Shown: positions 49,861 to 60,209, numbered from the stretch's first letter. The stretch: DNA of 64,000 nucleotides from Peribacillus deserti (GCF_002863585.1 NZ_PGUY01000027.1:57436-121435); one strand, 5' to 3'. The notes: generated from the sequence alone by a model not told the origin. Numbers and translations are program-made.

Positions 49861-50634
49861 TTATTTACCCTTGAAATTGGGTTCTCTTTTCTCAATAAAA
49901 GCGGCTATGCCTTCTTTTGCATCTTCACTCACGAAGACTGTTCCAAAGGACTCAGCCTCTTTCTCTACTCCCTTGTAGAAGTTTTCGTGTTTTGAATAGT
50001 TTATAAGATTTATGGCTGTTTTTAAGGCAATAGGACTTTTTCTTGCAATCTTGGAAGCTAGTTCATTTGCTTTTTCGAAAAGCTCTTCTTCTTTATATGC
50101 ATGGTTGGCCAAGCCAAGAGCTGCAGCTTCAATACCGGTTATGGGTTCGCTGGTAAACAGCATTTCTGCCGCTTTTGCGCTTCCTACAAAATGTGGAAGC
50201 CGCTGTGTACCTGCGAAGCCCGGCACCAATCCGAGCTGAAGTTCAGGAAGCCCGAGTTTAGCAGTTTCAGATACCAGCCGGATATGGCAAGCCATAGCAA
50301 GCTCCAGGCCTCCTCCAAGTGCTGCTCCATGAATGACTGCGATCACCGGTTTTGGGAATTGTTCGATTCTTTCAAACAGCTCCTGACCGCGGGCAGCTAA
50401 TCCTGAAAACTCTTCTCCAGTTTCAATGCCCGTAAACTCTTTAATATCTGCCCCGGCTGAAAAGAATCTTCCTTCTCCCCTTAAAATGACTGCCCTTGCC
50501 CCATCATTCACTTCCAATTCATCCAGCAGGCTGGAAAGCTCCTGGAGAACTTGGGAAGAAAGGGCATTAGCCGGAGGTTTATTGATGGTAACCACGGCAA
50601 CGCGTTCTTCAACGGAATAAGATAAAAATCCCAT
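49861..50634 (-). CDS. fadB: Enoyl-CoA hydratase
   Basis: FadB hydrates trans-2-enoyl-CoA in fatty-acid beta-oxidation. The crotonase-fold protein has the oxyanion-hole segments FFSAGADIKEF and HGAALGGGLELAMACH, with the acidic catalytic residues in LPELQLGLVPGFAGTQRL. The frame opens at 50649, but GGGGG 8 nt ahead of ATG 50634 favours the shorter form of 257 residues. The operon places it between fadR and etfB. Confidence 0.95.
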   Translation of the reverse strand: MGFLSYSVEERVAVVTINKPPANALSSQVLQELSSLLDELEVNDGARAVILRGEGRFFSAGADIKEFTGIETGEEFSGLAARGQELFERIEQFPKPVIAVIHGAALGGGLELAMACHIRLVSETAKLGLPELQLGLVPGFAGTQRLPHFVGSAKAAEMLFTSEPITGIEAAALGLANHAYKEEELFEKANELASKIARKSPIALKTAINLINYSKHENFYKGVEKEAESFGTVFVSEDAKEGIAAFIEKREPNFKGK

Positions 50635-50744
50635 AAAAGCAACCCCCAATATGTATGATTATCATGAAAGCGAGGCGATCAGCTTCACAGCCCTATGGTT
50701 TGTAAACGCCTTTCGCCTATCAACCCCTTCCACGAATAATCTTA

Positions 50745-51347
50745 TTATACCTTCTTTTCAAATATTTGGCTTCCGCAAGCCCTGGCCATCATATGGTGAA
50801 TGGGCTTTGCCAGCTGGTTAAGATTGTATTTTTGTTCATTCATGACCCAGGTTGTAACCGTCTCATCAATAGTGCCAAAAATCATCTGGCGAGCAAGCTT
50901 CTTATCCAGTTCCTCAGAGAACTCGCCCTCTGTAATACCTTCCTGGATGATTTTCTCCATAAGGTCCAGATATCCTTTTAGAACATCATTGATCTTGATT
51001 CGCAGCTCCTTATTCGACTGCCTTAGCTCTAACTGAGTAACGATAGCTAAATGCGTGTCTTCAGATAGCTGGGCAAAATGCTGCTGTATGAGAACGAGCA
51101 GCTTATCAGAAGCTGTTTTCACCTGCTTCAGCTCAGTTTCAATGGTCTCCACGAAGGTACCCATTTTTTCTTGGAATAAAGAAATAAGGATGTCTTCTTT
51201 ATTTTTAAAGTAGAGATAAATCGTTCCGTCAGCAACCCCAGCCTGTTTGGCGATTTTCGATACCTGGGCCTGGTGGTAGCCATTTTCAGCAATGACTACG
51301 ACTGCTGCATCTATAATTTGTTTGAATTTCGGCCTATTGCGTTTCAC
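50745..51347 (-). CDS. fadR: TetR-family fatty-acid degradation regulator FadR
   Basis: Bacillus FadR represses beta-oxidation genes until long-chain acyl-CoA binds. The protein has the N-terminal TetR helix-turn-helix (IIDAAVVVIAENGYHQAQV, SKIAKQAGVADGTIYLYFKNK) and a helical ligand domain (RQMIFGTIDETVTTWVMN). The frame is open from 51428, but GGAAGGGG 6 nt upstream of GTG 51347 sets the start, giving 200 residues. A FadR box lies 24-41 nt ahead of the start, so it controls its own transcription. Confidence 0.96.
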   Translation of the reverse strand: MKRNRPKFKQIIDAAVVVIAENGYHQAQVSKIAKQAGVADGTIYLYFKNKEDILISLFQEKMGTFVETIETELKQVKTASDKLLVLIQQHFAQLSEDTHLAIVTQLELRQSNKELRIKINDVLKGYLDLMEKIIQEGITEGEFSEELDKKLARQMIFGTIDETVTTWVMNEQKYNLNQLAKPIHHMMARACGSQIFEKKV

Positions 51348-51370
51348 AATAATCCCCTTCCAGAAAAAAC

Positions 51371-51388
51371 TGAATGAATCATCATTCA
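51371..51388. promoter_or_regulatory. FadR operator between lcfA and fadR
   Basis: TGAATGAATCATCATTCA matches the Bacillus FadR box TGAATGAMTANTCATTCA with one mismatch. It lies between the lcfA stop and the fadR GTG start, so a second promoter for fadR-fadB-etfBA is probably present and autoregulated. Confidence 0.85.
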
Positions 51389-51501
51389 TATTTCTATAAT
51401 AGTTAATAGACCCAATCATGTCAAGCAATAGCCGGAAATTTATTAGATGGAACTTGTCCCATTATCTCCAAACTAGAGCCAGGATCGGCTCAGGTCCCTA
51501 G

Positions 51502-53199
51502 CTATGCATTTTTCTGGTCATCCATTTTTTTCTTCTCTTCATCAACCAGAGCACGCCTCAATATCTTCCCTACAGCTGTTTTCGGCAGCTCTTCTCTGAA
51601 TTCGTAGATTCTCGGGACTTTATATGCTGCAAGATGCTTCCGGGCATAAGCATTCATTTCCTCTTCCGTAAGCTGTTTTCCCTCTTTAAGGACAATGTAA
51701 GCCTTGACCGTTTCACCACGGTAAGGATCTGGAACCCCTGCAACCACAGCTTCCAATACAGCTTCATGTTCATATAGTACCTCTTCGATTTCTCTCGGAT
51801 AAATGTTAAAGCCCCCTGCTATGATCATGTCTTTCTTTCTATCAACGATATAAAAATATCCCTTATCATCATAGTACCCTATATCACCTGTTAGAAGCCA
51901 GCTATCCTTAAAAGTCTGTTCTGTATCTTCCGGTCTGTTCCAATATCCTTTCATCACCTGCGGGCCTTTTACTGCCAATTCTCCAATTTCGTTTGGGCCG
52001 AGTTCTTCGCCAGTTTCCATCGATAATATGGCAGCAATGGTATCAGGCCACGGAACACCTATACTTCCCTTTACCCTTGGACGGTCCCAGAGAAAATTAG
52101 AATGTGTGACTGGTGAGGTTTCCGTCAATCCATATCCTTCGACCAGCTTTCCGCCTGTGAGTTTCTCAAACCTTTCCTGCACTTCAACTGGAAGGGGCGA
52201 TGACCCGCTTATGCAGGCTGTAATAGAGGAGACATCAAATTTATGAAGATCCGGATAATTAAGTATAGCTATATACATGGTTGGTGCTCCAGGAAATAAC
52301 GTCGGCTTTTCCTTGTGTATAGTCTTTAAAGTGGTTAAAACATCGAATTTAGGAAGAAGGGTCATCTTACGGCCTTCCATAATTGAAAAAATCATCACGG
52401 TTGTCATTCCAAACACATGAAAAAAAGGCAATATTCCTAAAATATTGTGGCCTTTTTCTTTATCCTTGTACAGCCATGCCGAACACATTTCCGCATTGGC
52501 CACAAGATTTTTATGTGTAAGCATTACGCCTTTAGGATAACCAGTCGTGCCTCCGGTATATTGCAGCAGGGCTAAATCCTCGTCTACATCAATATCAAGG
52601 GCTGGTTCGTCAGGAACGCCCATTTTCATAATTTCCGTAAATAAATGGTGATTGCCCTCATGCTTAACCTTAACCACCAAACCATATTGCTTCTTTTGAA
52701 TAAATGGATAAACGACATTCTTCGGAAAAGGCAGATAATCTTTTATTGCGGTTACAATAATATGCTGAAGACTGGTTTGCGGCATTATTTTGGCTGCTCT
52801 GGGAAACAGGATATCAAGAGTAAGGATCACTTTAGCTCCAGAATCTTTCATTTGATATTCTAATTCACGTTCCATATACAAGGGATTAGTCTGTACAACC
52901 ACTGCACCAGCCATTAATGAACCAAAATACGCAATGACGGATTGTGGAGTATTTGGCAGCATAATCGCGACCCGGTCTCCCTTTTCAATACCGAGACTTT
53001 TTAAATAACACGCAAATTTTAGAGCTGACTCATAAATGGATTTATAAGATATTTCTTTTCCCATAAAATGAATAGCACTCTTCTCGGGAAACTTTGCCGC
53101 TGACTGCTTTAAATAATTCTGCAAAGGCTCTCCGCTATACTCAAGTTCAGCAGGTATTTCTTCGGGGTAATGCTGCAGCCATAATTTCTGTTCGTTCAA
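51502..53199 (-). CDS. lcfA: Long-chain fatty-acid--CoA ligase
   Basis: LcfA activates long-chain fatty acids with ATP and CoA. It has the AMP-binding signature LLQYTGGTTGYPKGVMLTHKN, the GYGLTETSPVTHSN motif, the hinge TGDIGYYDDKGYFYIVDRKKDMI, and the C-terminal lysine in PKTAVGKILRRAL. The frame opens at TTG 53232, but AAAGGAGG 8 nt ahead of TTG 53199 marks the start, giving 565 residues. First gene of the fad/etf cluster. A possible sigma-A promoter TTGTCA-N18-TATAAT lies near 53258-53287. Confidence 0.95.
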   Translation of the reverse strand: MNEQKLWLQHYPEEIPAELEYSGEPLQNYLKQSAAKFPEKSAIHFMGKEISYKSIYESALKFACYLKSLGIEKGDRVAIMLPNTPQSVIAYFGSLMAGAVVVQTNPLYMERELEYQMKDSGAKVILTLDILFPRAAKIMPQTSLQHIIVTAIKDYLPFPKNVVYPFIQKKQYGLVVKVKHEGNHHLFTEIMKMGVPDEPALDIDVDEDLALLQYTGGTTGYPKGVMLTHKNLVANAEMCSAWLYKDKEKGHNILGILPFFHVFGMTTVMIFSIMEGRKMTLLPKFDVLTTLKTIHKEKPTLFPGAPTMYIAILNYPDLHKFDVSSITACISGSSPLPVEVQERFEKLTGGKLVEGYGLTETSPVTHSNFLWDRPRVKGSIGVPWPDTIAAILSMETGEELGPNEIGELAVKGPQVMKGYWNRPEDTEQTFKDSWLLTGDIGYYDDKGYFYIVDRKKDMIIAGGFNIYPREIEEVLYEHEAVLEAVVAGVPDPYRGETVKAYIVLKEGKQLTEEEMNAYARKHLAAYKVPRIYEFREELPKTAVGKILRRALVDEEKKKMDDQKNA

Positions 53200-53308
53200 A
53201 TAATTCGCCTCCTTTTCATACAAGTTATTCAAATTTTCTAACTTTTCTACGTTTAATTATATTATATGGTTGAATTCTTTGACAATTGTTTGAGGATATT
53301 TACCTATA

Positions 53309-53341
53309 AAAAATCCCTTGGTTCTATAGACCAAGGGACCC
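53309..53341 (-). terminator. Terminator after the zapA-mutS2-DUF350 gene run
   Basis: TCCCTTGGT pairs with ACCAAGGGA around a 7-nt loop, followed by TTTTTTATAG on the minus strand, 5 nt beyond the small peptide gene. Confidence 0.9.
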
Positions 53342-53345
53342 TTAA

Positions 53346-53432
53346 TTAGTTTGCAAAGAATAGCATATAAACGATTCCTATTACCATAAATGTTCCACAA
53401 AGCATAAGCAAAATTTTAGCCAGCTTCTCCAA
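53346..53432 (-). CDS. 28-residue single-pass membrane peptide
   Basis: AAAGGGGAGAGG lies just before a TTG codon at 53432 that opens a 28-codon frame ending TAA at 53346. The product reads MEKLAKILLMLCG then TFMVIGIVYMLFFAN: a short charged N terminus and one hydrophobic helix of about 22 residues. It is 13 nt downstream of the DUF350 gene and ends right before the terminator, so it belongs to that transcript. It is too short for usual gene finders. Function unknown; a small membrane peptide working with the DUF350 protein is only a guess. Confidence 0.65.
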   Translation of the reverse strand: MEKLAKILLMLCGTFMVIGIVYMLFFAN

Positions 53433-53445
53433 GTGCCTCTCCCCT

Positions 53446-53853
53446 TTATGATATGCCGGCACCAATCACATAGGATAATCCAACGGAAATAACCATGGAT
53501 ATCAATCCTACAGCCCGGTTGTCTTTAGCAATCTGTTCATCAATATTAAAGCTTGGAGTCAGAAATTCAAAAATGAAATAACCGGCAAGTAAAAGAAGAA
53601 AACCGAAAACACCCCAGCCAATCATGATGACTAACGAGTCATTTTGAAGGATGGAATGGCGGAAGATGTTAGCAATCCCAAAAATTTTCCCTCCCGTTGC
53701 CATTGCAACAGATAAATTTCCTTTTTTGATCTCTTCCCAGTTCTGGTACTTCGTTACGAGTTCAAAGACTGCGAGAAAAACAATGCAGCATAATACTACA
53801 ACACTGTAGTATGCGGTAAGGTAAACAAACTCATTGCCCCATAATTTATCCAT
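53446..53853 (-). CDS. yshE: DUF350 family membrane protein (YshE)
   Basis: This 135-residue protein has four membrane helices (about 12-32, 50-70 weak, 74-95, 113-133) and the DUF350 pattern GNLSVAMATGGKIFGIANIFRHSI ... GWGVFGFLLLLAGYFIFEFLTP ... DNRAVGLISMVISVGLSYVIG. The family has no known activity. It follows mutS2 by 14 nt, the arrangement of yshE in B. subtilis. Confidence 0.9.
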   Translation of the reverse strand: MDKLWGNEFVYLTAYYSVVVLCCIVFLAVFELVTKYQNWEEIKKGNLSVAMATGGKIFGIANIFRHSILQNDSLVIMIGWGVFGFLLLLAGYFIFEFLTPSFNIDEQIAKDNRAVGLISMVISVGLSYVIGAGIS

Positions 53854-53867
53854 AATATATCCCCTGC

Positions 53868-56231
53868 TTATTTAAACTCGACAACGGTTACTCCGCTGCC
53901 GCCTTCACCAGCTTCTCCAAATCTGATCCTTTTCACAGAACGATGATTCTTCAGATATTCCTGGACTCCCTGTCTCAATGCTCCGGTCCCTTTTCCATGG
54001 ATAATGGAAACCCTCGGATATCCGGCAAGGAGGGCATCATCGATATATTTCTCTACTCTTAGCAAGGCATTTTCATACCGTTCACCACGGAGATCAAGTT
54101 CAAGGCTGACATGGTAATCCTTCCCTCTCACAGTTGCCAGAGGCTTAGTTTGTACCTGCTTGGGAGTACCTAGATATTCAAGATTAGCTTCATTCACTTT
54201 CATCTTCATAATGCCAATCTGTACCTGCCACTCCGCAGCAGAAACCTTTTCAACCAAATGTCCTTTCTGGTCAAAGGTCACTACCTTAACCTCATCACCT
54301 GGCTGGAATTCCTTTTTCTTCGAAGGTGCTGCTGCCTTTTTAGATTTCTTAATCAGCGGAGCAGCCTCTTCAAGCCGTTTTCTGGCATCAATCAGCTCAT
54401 GCTCTTTCACTTCAGCATTTTTCTCAAGCCGCAGCCTTCGAAGATCGTTCATAACTTCTTCTGCCTCGGCCTTCGCTTTGTTAACCACTTCTACCGCTTC
54501 CCGCTGTGCCTTTTCGGTAAGCTCGTCTTTCCTGCTGTAGTATTCGGCCATCTGTTTTTGAAGGTCCTTATGAATCTTTTCGGCATCCTTCAGGAATTCA
54601 TTCGCTTCCTCGCGATCTCTTTCTGCTTGTTTGCGGCTTTCTTCAAGAGAAGCTATCATGTTTTCCACTTTGTTCGTTTCGGTTCCGATATAGCCTTTAG
54701 CATCCCTGATGACCTTCTCATCTAACCCAAGCCGCTTAGAAATTTCAAAAGCGTTGCTGCGTCCTGGAATACCTATAAGCAGCTTATAGGTGGGGCTGAG
54801 GGTCTCCACATTAAATTCGACACTCGCATTGACTGCGCCCTTCCGGTTATAGCCATATGCTTTCAATTCCGGATAATGAGTGGTCGCAATGACTCTCGCT
54901 CCCTTTTCATATACGGTGTCAAGAATCGAAATAGCCAGGGCTGCACCTTCTTGAGGATCCGTCCCTGCACCTAATTCATCAAAAAGAACCAGGCTCCGAT
55001 GATTAACGGATTTCAATATATCTACAATGTTCACCATATGGGAGGAAAACGTACTCAAGCTCTGTTCAATGCTCTGCTCGTCCCCGATGTCAGCATACAC
55101 TTCTTCAAATACAGCAGCCTCCGAGCCATCGAGCACAGGAATCTGAAGGCCTGCCTGAACCATGAGGGTACAAAGTCCAATGGTCTTTAGAGTTACGGTT
55201 TTTCCTCCTGTATTCGGCCCTGTGATAACAATGGATGTATAATCCTCGCCTAAAATGATGTCATTGGGAACTACAACTTTAGGGGAAATCAGCGGATGCC
55301 GTGCCTTAAAGAGCTTTACCCTGCCCTCACTATTAAGCTTGGGCTTAGAGCCTTTGATCTCGCTGCTATACCGTGCTTTGGCAAACATAAAATCCAGGAT
55401 GGCCAGCACTTCAACGTTTGCCAGCAGCTCCGAAGCATGTTCCCCCGTCAGCGCTGAAAGCTCGGAAAGAATCCGCTCTATTTCCTGCTGCTCTTTAATC
55501 CTGATTTCTTGAAGGCCATTATTCAAATCCACCACTGTTTGCGGCTCAATAAACAAGGTCTGTCCCGAAGATGATTGGTCATGGATGATTCCGCCATACA
55601 CACTGCGGTACTCCTGCTTTACCGGTATAACAAAGCGGTCATTACGGATGGTAATGATTGCATCGGAGAGCATTTTCTGTGCATTTGAGGATCTGATCAT
55701 ACTCTCCAGCTTTTCTCTAACCCTTGCTTCGTTCGTTCTAAGCTGGGTTCTTAAAGATTTCAGCCTGTCGCTTGCTGAATCCATCACTTCGCCTATATCG
55801 CTTATAGCATTCACTATTGGACGTTCAAGATCTGGCAAAGGTGTGATCGATTGGATATATTCTGCTGTAAGCGGCAGCTCCGTTCCATTCTCAATCATTT
55901 CTTCGATAAACTTAGTCAGGATTCTTCCTGCCCGGAGCGTGCCTGCGATCTCATTCAGCTCACCGGGACTGAGTATACCTCCAATCTGGGCACGCTTTGC
56001 ATGCGGTTTTATATCAAAGATTCCGCCAAGCGGAACATTTCCTCTTAAACGAATGATCTTTGCAGCTTCATCTGTTTCTTCATGCAGTCTGACTACTTGC
56101 TCAAAGTCGGAAATAGGCAGCAGCCTGCCTGCCTTTTCTTTACCTAAAGAAGACGAAGCGAATTTAGCAAGTTGTTCTATGATTTTATGAAACTCCAGGG
56201 TTTTTAACGCTTTTTGGTGCATGGAGTTCAA
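53868..56231 (-). CDS. mutS2: MutS2 family ATPase/endonuclease with Smr domain
   Basis: MutS2 is a MutS-like ATPase without the mismatch-recognition domain; in Bacillus it acts on recombination intermediates and on collided ribosomes. The 787-residue protein has MutS core/clamp helices, Walker [16 protein letters not shown] near 330, Walker [14 protein letters not shown], a long coiled coil (about 515-630), a KOW-like segment, and a C-terminal Smr nuclease domain ([18 protein letters not shown] ... [14 protein letters not shown]). It lies 19 nt after polX. Confidence 0.96.
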   Translation of the reverse strand: MNSMHQKALKTLEFHKIIEQLAKFASSSLGKEKAGRLLPISDFEQVVRLHEETDEAAKIIRLRGNVPLGGIFDIKPHAKRAQIGGILSPGELNEIAGTLRAGRILTKFIEEMIENGTELPLTAEYIQSITPLPDLERPIVNAISDIGEVMDSASDRLKSLRTQLRTNEARVREKLESMIRSSNAQKMLSDAIITIRNDRFVIPVKQEYRSVYGGIIHDQSSSGQTLFIEPQTVVDLNNGLQEIRIKEQQEIERILSELSALTGEHASELLANVEVLAILDFMFAKARYSSEIKGSKPKLNSEGRVKLFKARHPLISPKVVVPNDIILGEDYTSIVITGPNTGGKTVTLKTIGLCTLMVQAGLQIPVLDGSEAAVFEEVYADIGDEQSIEQSLSTFSSHMVNIVDILKSVNHRSLVLFDELGAGTDPQEGAALAISILDTVYEKGARVIATTHYPELKAYGYNRKGAVNASVEFNVETLSPTYKLLIGIPGRSNAFEISKRLGLDEKVIRDAKGYIGTETNKVENMIASLEESRKQAERDREEANEFLKDAEKIHKDLQKQMAEYYSRKDELTEKAQREAVEVVNKAKAEAEEVMNDLRRLRLEKNAEVKEHELIDARKRLEEAAPLIKKSKKAAAPSKKKEFQPGDEVKVVTFDQKGHLVEKVSAAEWQVQIGIMKMKVNEANLEYLGTPKQVQTKPLATVRGKDYHVSLELDLRGERYENALLRVEKYIDDALLAGYPRVSIIHGKGTGALRQGVQEYLKNHRSVKRIRFGEAGEGGSGVTVVEFK

Positions 56232-56250
56232 GCCCCCTCCTTATGTTCTG

Positions 56251-57969
56251 TTAATCGTTTCTTTTTAGAAACGCCAATAATTCATCTGGTGTCTTAGTAT
56301 TTAATATCGTATCCTTTTTCAGCCAGCCCTTCATTGCAGCGGATACCCCTATCTCCATATCATCAAGCATGGAGATGTTATGGGCATCGGTATTAACTGC
56401 AATGGTCACACCTGCCTCCTGTGCTTTCTTTAAATGCTCAGCGGCAAGGTCCAATCTATTCGGGTTTGCATTCAGTTCCAGCGCCGTATTGGTTTCCTTT
56501 GCCAGCTGAATCAGCATGTCCATATCGACCGCGTAACCCTTTCTCCGGCCTATGACTCTGCCTGTTGGATGAGCAATTAGATCCACATGCGGATTCATTA
56601 GCGCCGTTTTGAGACGTTCCATAATTTTTTCCTTAGGCTGGGAAAAAATAGAGTGAATGGACGCTATGACGATGTCCATCTCCTTCAGGAGCTCATCATC
56701 ATAATCAAGAGTGCCATCTGGAAGGATATCCATCTCAATTCCAGATAGAATCAATATATCGTCATATTTATCATTTAATCTGCGTATGATTTCCTTTTGT
56801 TCTCTCAGGCGTTCTGGTGTTAACCCGTTAGCCACTTTGAGATATTGGGAATGATCAGTGATGGCCATATATTTATAGCCTTTCGCCCTGCACGCTTCTA
56901 TCATTTCTTCAATAGAATGGCCGCCGTCACTCCAGGTAGAGTGCATGTGAAGATCCCCCTGGATATCTTCGGACCTAACCAATCCATAACCTTCTTTAAA
57001 TAGATCCACCTCTGTTCCATCTTCACGAAGCTCCGGAGGAATGAGCGGCAGGCCAAAGTGACGATAGAACTCTTCTTCAGATTGAAAGGTCCGTACTTCG
57101 CCTGTTTCGATATTTTCGACTCCATACTCACTGATTTTTTCTCCACGTTCCTTCGCAAGCTGCCTCATCCGGACATTATGGTCTTTGGAACCTGTAAAAT
57201 GATGGAGTGTTGTGATGAATTCCTCCGGCTTTACCAATCTGAAATCAACAGATATTTCATAATCGTAAGCTAATGTAACAGATACTTTGGTATCTCCCGC
57301 CGCTATCACATTCTTTACCTGAGGCATGGCTAAAATCTGATCCTTAACAATCCCTGGTTGGTTTGTAGCAATAATAAAATCAAGGTCTTTTACCGTTTCT
57401 TTCACTCTTCTGATACTGCCTGCTTTTGAGTATCTCTCAATCGCCTTCATGTTTTGAACAGAAATTTCAACTTCCTCCACAATCGGCAGCATCATGGCAA
57501 GCGGAAGCCGTTCAGGCCTGCTCCCAAATTCTGCAATAGCAGCAAGTATTTTTTCTTCGGTTTTCTTACCGAAGCCGGCAAGATGCTGTACCTTCTTTTC
57601 TTCGCAGGCTGCTTTTAAATCTTCTATACTTTCAATATGGAGTTCTTTATAAAGCTTAGCGATTTTTTTACCGCCCATTCCTGGCAGCTGCAGAAGCGGT
57701 ATTAATCCTTTTGGCACTTCTTCCTGCAGTTCAGCGAGTACAGCCGACTTGCCGTCCCTTATAAATTCATCTATAACAGCAGCTGTACCTTTCCCGATTC
57801 CTGAAAGCGCTGTAAAATCACCAATTTCAAATAGGCTACGATCATCCGTTTCCAAGGCGCCGGCAGCTTTTCGGAATGCAGCTACTTTAAACTGGTTCTC
57901 ACCCTTAAGTTCCATATATATAGCAATCGTTTCAAGCAAATGTACAATATCTTTTTTATTAATAGACAT
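56251..57969 (-). CDS. polX: DNA polymerase/3'-5' exonuclease PolX
   Basis: PolX is a family X repair polymerase. The 572-residue protein has two helix-hairpin-helix motifs (ALSGIGKGTAAVIDEFI and LPGMGGKKIAKLYKEL), a polymerase beta-like nucleotidyltransferase domain (about 150-315), and a C-terminal PHP nuclease domain with GDLHMHSTWSDGGHSIEEM, SIHS and NTDAH motifs that bind metals. It lies upstream of mutS2 in the usual order zapA-cvpA-polX-mutS2. Confidence 0.96.
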   Translation of the reverse strand: MSINKKDIVHLLETIAIYMELKGENQFKVAAFRKAAGALETDDRSLFEIGDFTALSGIGKGTAAVIDEFIRDGKSAVLAELQEEVPKGLIPLLQLPGMGGKKIAKLYKELHIESIEDLKAACEEKKVQHLAGFGKKTEEKILAAIAEFGSRPERLPLAMMLPIVEEVEISVQNMKAIERYSKAGSIRRVKETVKDLDFIIATNQPGIVKDQILAMPQVKNVIAAGDTKVSVTLAYDYEISVDFRLVKPEEFITTLHHFTGSKDHNVRMRQLAKERGEKISEYGVENIETGEVRTFQSEEEFYRHFGLPLIPPELREDGTEVDLFKEGYGLVRSEDIQGDLHMHSTWSDGGHSIEEMIEACRAKGYKYMAITDHSQYLKVANGLTPERLREQKEIIRRLNDKYDDILILSGIEMDILPDGTLDYDDELLKEMDIVIASIHSIFSQPKEKIMERLKTALMNPHVDLIAHPTGRVIGRRKGYAVDMDMLIQLAKETNTALELNANPNRLDLAAEHLKKAQEAGVTIAVNTDAHNISMLDDMEIGVSAAMKGWLKKDTILNTKTPDELLAFLKRND

Positions 57970-58186
57970 ATAAAATCACCTCGAAAATTCGCAGGGTATA
58001 GTTAATGAATTCATTTAGGGAGAAACACCCTTTTTAATCACACTTCTTTAAAGATACATGTAATTTGCATACCAGGCAACATAACTGCGTACCTGAGCCA
58101 GGATAGCAGCCCCGCCTGAATATATTTTTAAGGTATCCCTAATCTCAGGGAGTTATATTAAAGTTGACCAATGAATTCCTCACAAA

Positions 58187-58213
58187 AGAAAAACTCCCCT
58201 TAAAAGAGAAGTT
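58187..58213 (-). terminator. Weak hairpin after cvpA
   Basis: AACTTCTC pairs with GGGGAGTT (two G-T pairs) and is followed by TTTCTTTTG on the minus strand, touching the cvpA stop. Confidence 0.5.
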
Positions 58214-58754
58214 ACATTGGAATGTATTTAAACCAGAGATCTTTAATAGTCGCAGAAAGAACAGGGGTATTTTTAACCATTGCATTCGCTATGAATGAGT
58301 CATTCAGCGGTCCTTGCACAGCCTGGATAGGCAGCAGTGCTGCAATGTAAAGAAGAATAAATAGAATTAAATATACTTCTACAAATCCCAATATTGCACC
58401 GCCTAATCTGTTCAGCTGCTTTAAAATTGGGATATGAGCAATAAAATCCAGCATGGCACCGATTAGCTGCCAAACGATTTTGACGCTAAAGAATATGATT
58501 GCAAAAGCAATAGCATTATAATAAGCCTCATCAATTCCTGAGGCACCCAATATCATTTTCATAGAGTCTGTATTTCCTAAGGTAGGGAAGGGAATCCAGA
58601 GCTTTATTTTTGGCGCAAGATCATCATAGTATATATATGCGGATATAAAGGAGACTATAAATCCCGTGAGGTGGACTAATTGAAGAATAAACCCCCGCCG
58701 CAGGCCTATTAATAGACCCAAAATAAGAACTGCAATTATTATTAAATCAAGCAT
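58212..58754 (-). CDS. yshB: CvpA family membrane protein (YshB)
   Basis: This 180-residue protein has four membrane helices (about 1-20, 26-43, 75-95, 112-140) and the CvpA/colicin V production domain pattern (LDLIIIAVLILGLLIGLRRGFILQLVHLTGF). CvpA homologues link to envelope homeostasis, with no known biochemistry. It lies 7 nt after zapA. Confidence 0.93.
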   Translation of the reverse strand: MLDLIIIAVLILGLLIGLRRGFILQLVHLTGFIVSFISAYIYYDDLAPKIKLWIPFPTLGNTDSMKMILGASGIDEAYYNAIAFAIIFFSVKIVWQLIGAMLDFIAHIPILKQLNRLGGAILGFVEVYLILFILLYIAALLPIQAVQGPLNDSFIANAMVKNTPVLSATIKDLWFKYIPM

Positions 58755-58761
58755 TCACTCT

Positions 58762-59022
58762 TCAATCCTTTTCGCTTCTGATTAACATTTTAAGCTGTTC
58801 AAGTTCATCTTTTACTTTTAAATAATCATGCATCACATTAACAGCAGTCAGAACTGCCACCTTGCTGACATCAAGCCTTGGATTCTTCGAATTTATATCA
58901 CGCATCATGTCATCAACCATGGAAGCCACAATACGAATATGACTTGAACTTTCTGCTCCAACAATGGTATATTGCTGTCCATATATATCAACTGTTATTT
59001 TTCTTTTACTATGGTCTGACAA
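58762..59022 (-). CDS. zapA: Cell division protein ZapA
   Basis: ZapA bundles FtsZ filaments and promotes Z-ring formation. The 86-residue protein has the ZapA N-terminal domain ([36 protein letters not shown]) and a C-terminal coiled coil ([18 protein letters not shown]). It heads the zapA-yshB-polX-mutS2-yshE run and is divergent from rnhC. Confidence 0.96.
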   Translation of the reverse strand: MSDHSKRKITVDIYGQQYTIVGAESSSHIRIVASMVDDMMRDINSKNPRLDVSKVAVLTAVNVMHDYLKVKDELEQLKMLIRSEKD

Positions 59023-59205
59023 ATTGATGCCCCCAATCTAAAAAATCCTAATCTATATCATACCATGAAGGTTTTACCCTTGAAAAGCACGACAACCCTT
59101 TTTACTGGCATTTCTCTAGGAAATTTGTCAATAAATGAGAAAATAAAGTAGAAACCAAATATTTTACCCTGCATGATCCATAATCGTTTAAAGGAGTTAT
59201 TTCGT

Positions 59206-60159
59206 ATGTCTAATTCTGTATTAGTTCTTGATTCTGCAACCATTTTAAAAATGAAGTCGCATTACATCTCTTCTCTTGCTGAAAAGGTCCCTCCAGGCGG
59301 CATCTTTTCGGCAAAACTGCAAGGATGCTCAATCACTGCATACAAATCAGGGAAGGTTCTTTTTCAAGGCCCTGCAGCAGAAGCTGAATCTGCAAAATGG
59401 GGTTCAGCACCGAAGGGAAGTGCTGCACCCGCAAAATCTCTTTCCTCTGTAAAAACCCATGAGTACTCACCCCCAAAGAATGTGGCAGAGTTATCTTTGA
59501 TTGGTTCGGATGAGGTAGGAACAGGGGATTTTTTCGGCCCTATGACAGTCGTTGCAGTTTATGCGAGCACAGCGCAGCTTCCCCTTCTTAAGGAACTTGG
59601 GGTAAAGGATTCTAAAAATCTAAAGGATCCGCAGATTATCGAAATTGGCTCCCAGATCAAGGATGTAGTTCCTTATAGTTTATTGGTCTTGGATAACGAA
59701 AAATATAATGAAATGCAGGCTAAAGGGATGTCTCAGGGAAAAATGAAGGCCCTTCTCCACAACCAGGCCATTAAAAAACTGCTTCAAAAAATTTCTCCTG
59801 AGACACCGGATGGAGTCCTCATTGATCAGTTTGCCCAGCCTGGAGTCTTTTTCAATTATTTAAAGGGTATCGAACGTTTCAAAGCAAAAAACATCTACTT
59901 GAGCACTAAAGCGGAGGGATTGCATCTGAGTGTCGCCGCTGCCTCCATTCTTGCCCGATACGCCTTCGTAAAACACTTTGAATTACTAAGCGAAAAAGCA
60001 GGGTTCACCCTGCCAAAAGGTGCGGGACCGGCTGTGGATATTGCCGGAGCAAGACTTCTATATGAAAAAGGTGAAGAGGGATTGAGCCAGTTTACTAAGA
60101 TGCATTTTGCGAATACAGAGAAAGCGAAAGCAATTTTTAGAAAAAAATACAAATCCTAA
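59206..60159 (+). CDS. rnhC: Ribonuclease HIII
   Basis: RNase HIII cleaves RNA in RNA-DNA hybrids. The protein has an N-terminal TBP-like substrate-binding domain (about 1-85) and a type 2 RNase H domain with the D-E-x-G-x-G-D-F motif (IGSDEVGTGDFFGPMTV), then further acidic residues at KDSKN and LIDQFAQPG. The frame opens at 59173, but AAGGAG 9 nt ahead and the family N terminus set ATG 59206, giving 317 residues. It is on the plus strand, divergent from zapA, as in B. subtilis. Confidence 0.97.
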   Translation: MSNSVLVLDSATILKMKSHYISSLAEKVPPGGIFSAKLQGCSITAYKSGKVLFQGPAAEAESAKWGSAPKGSAAPAKSLSSVKTHEYSPPKNVAELSLIGSDEVGTGDFFGPMTVVAVYASTAQLPLLKELGVKDSKNLKDPQIIEIGSQIKDVVPYSLLVLDNEKYNEMQAKGMSQGKMKALLHNQAIKKLLQKISPETPDGVLIDQFAQPGVFFNYLKGIERFKAKNIYLSTKAEGLHLSVAAASILARYAFVKHFELLSEKAGFTLPKGAGPAVDIAGARLLYEKGEEGLSQFTKMHFANTEKAKAIFRKKYKS

Positions 60160-60163
60160 TCCA

Positions 60164-60209
60164 TTAAAAAGCCTGTTTATTGCTAGTATAATAACCAGGC
60201 TTTTTTTTA
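60164..60209. terminator. Bidirectional terminator between rnhC and bmrA
   Basis: AAAAAGCCTG-TTTATT pairs with AATAAC-CAGGCTTTTTTTT around a small loop; T-runs exist on both strands, so it can serve both convergent genes. Confidence 0.88.
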
